The position numbers and the translations under genes were made by a program. From Brachybacterium sp. (GTDB lineage Bacteria > Actinomycetota > Actinomycetes > Actinomycetales > Dermabacteraceae): a stretch of DNA of 6,136 nucleotides. The stretch is from the NCBI GenBank assembly GCA_030451965.1, contig JAKDNE010000206.1, forward strand, positions 1 to 6,136. Reading direction: 5' to 3'. Shown piece by piece: positions 5,230-6,136 of the stretch; positions within the stretch are counted from its first letter, which is position 1; every line of letters begins with the position of its first letter. Below the pieces are notes generated by a model. That model did no database searches and had not been told where the DNA came from. It was given only the letters and a program-made list of their open reading frames with translations.

Positions 5230-6136
5230 GTGAGCACGGACGACGACCTGGTGATCCGCGGCGGGACCGCGGCGGAGATCGCCGACAGCGTGCGGTCCCT
5301 CGTGGACCGCGGGGAGCTGATCCCCGGGCAGAGCCTGCCCTCGGTGCGCGCCCTCGCCGAGCAGCTCGGCGTCAACCGCAACACCGCCGTGGCCGCCTAC
5401 CGGACACTGGCGCGTTCCGGGGTCGTGGTCTCCCTGGGTCGCGGCGGCACCCGGATCGCGCAGCGGGCACCCCTGGCCCAGGAGGGTTTCGCCGCGGCCG
5501 GAGCGCTGCGCGACCTCGGCACCGGCAACCCCGACCCGCGCCTGATCCCGGACCTCGCGCCCGGCCTGGCCGCCGCGGCCGGACGCCCGGTCCTCTACGG
5601 GGAACCCGTCATCGACCCCGACCTCGAGCAGTGGGCGCGGGACTGGATGGCTCCCGACGTCCCGGCGGACCCCGCCGCTCTGCACATCACCCTGACCAGC
5701 GGCGCCGTCGACGCTGTGGAGCGGCTGCTGAGCCAGGCCCTCATGCGGGACGACGCCGTGGCGCTCGAGGACCCCTGCTTCCTGGCCAGCATCCAGATCG
5801 CCCGGCTCGGCGGCTACCGCGCGATCCCGGTCCCCGTCGACTCCGAGGGGATGACCGTCGACGGGCTCCGAGCAGCGCTCGACCAGGGAGTGCGCGCGGT
5901 GGTGTGCACGCCGCGGGCCCAGAACCCCACCGGCGCCTCGCTCAGCGCCCGTCGCGCCGCCGAGCTGCGCGAGGTCCTCGCCGACCACCCCTACGTGCTG
6001 GTCATCCAGGACGACTACTACTCCTTCCTCTCCCGACGACCCTTCCACTCGCTCATCGGTCCGGGGCATCGACGCTGGGCGCTGCTGCGCTCGGTCTCGA
6101 AGTTCGTCGGCCCCGACATGTGCCTGGCCGTCACCG
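5230..6136 (+). CDS. pdxR: MocR-family regulator, probable PdxR (3' end cut by window edge)
   Basis: Transcription factor with a GntR winged helix fused to a type I aminotransferase-like domain that binds PLP; MocR proteins of the PdxR group control PLP synthase genes. 302 codons are visible with no stop before the edge; the family is usually about 430-480 residues, so roughly the last third is missing. The winged helix covers about 9-76 (recognition region LPSVRALAEQLGVNRNTAVA). A short linker leads to the aminotransferase domain from about residue 95 (DLGTGNPDP), with AQNPTG (Asn232-Gly235), QDDYY (260-264) and the expected PLP-binding Lys291 in RSVSK. The GTG start follows a TAGACT box by 7 bases, and the winged helix starts at residue 9. 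Divergence from pdxS is the main reason for naming PdxR; the N-terminus is also similar to PtsJ-type MocR proteins, so a control of another PLP gene is possible. Confidence 0.9.
   Translation, partial: MSTDDDLVIRGGTAAEIADSVRSLVDRGELIPGQSLPSVRALAEQLGVNRNTAVAAYRTLARSGVVVSLGRGGTRIAQRAPLAQEGFAAAGALRDLGTGNPDPRLIPDLAPGLAAAAGRPVLYGEPVIDPDLEQWARDWMAPDVPADPAALHITLTSGAVDAVERLLSQALMRDDAVALEDPCFLASIQIARLGGYRAIPVPVDSEGMTVDGLRAALDQGVRAVVCTPRAQNPTGASLSARRAAELREVLADHPYVLVIQDDYYSFLSRRPFHSLIGPGHRRWALLRSVSKFVGPDMCLAVT

Noticed and set aside
5143..6069. - strand open frame of 308 codons opposite the MocR-type gene
   Set aside because: The + strand carries a complete winged helix and aminotransferase motifs. The - strand translation is low-complexity Gly/Val/His/Gln sequence.

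Overview
The window is about 70% GC, with short intergenic gaps, C/G-rich third codon positions and two GTG-started genes that sit right behind TANNNT-type -10 boxes. This points to a high-GC Gram-positive actinobacterium. The protein sequences look like Micrococcales; a Brachybacterium-like organism is a guess that cannot be settled from the sequence alone. All genes look chromosomal and mostly housekeeping. I see no mobile element, tRNA, rRNA or CRISPR array.

Layout, left to right. (1) The nearly complete 3' part of a manganese-type superoxide dismutase gene (sodA, + strand), followed by a large nested hairpin. (2) A two-gene operon on the + strand for a membrane sensor histidine kinase (HisKA_3 type) and a NarL/LuxR-type response regulator, joined by an ATGA overlap. 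(3) A small secreted protein of the AMIN-like family on the - strand, converging on the regulator gene across a hairpin that could stop transcription from both sides. (4) A divergent intergenic region with a perfect 14-bp palindrome, then a flavodoxin-fold protein resembling HemG-type protoporphyrinogen oxidase (+ strand). (5) pdxS, the pyridoxal 5'-phosphate synthase subunit, on the - strand, converging on the flavodoxin gene across another inverted repeat. (6) A divergently transcribed MocR-type regulator (GntR DNA-binding domain fused to an aminotransferase-like domain), probably PdxR, cut by the right edge of the window.

How the genes work together. The kinase and regulator form a self-contained signalling pair; its stimulus and targets cannot be read from the sequence. 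pdxS and the MocR gene form a vitamin B6 unit in which the regulator would sense PLP through its aminotransferase-like domain and control pdxS from the shared intergenic region, where an imperfect palindrome lies. sodA, the secreted protein and the flavodoxin protein look like independent single-gene units.

The points most worth a second look are: the unusual N-terminal helix of PdxS together with the absence of an adjacent pdxT; the strongly different codon choice of sodA; the nested hairpin after sodA; the palindrome upstream of the secreted-protein gene; and the repeated leaderless-type start architecture. I found no clearly new multi-gene system here.
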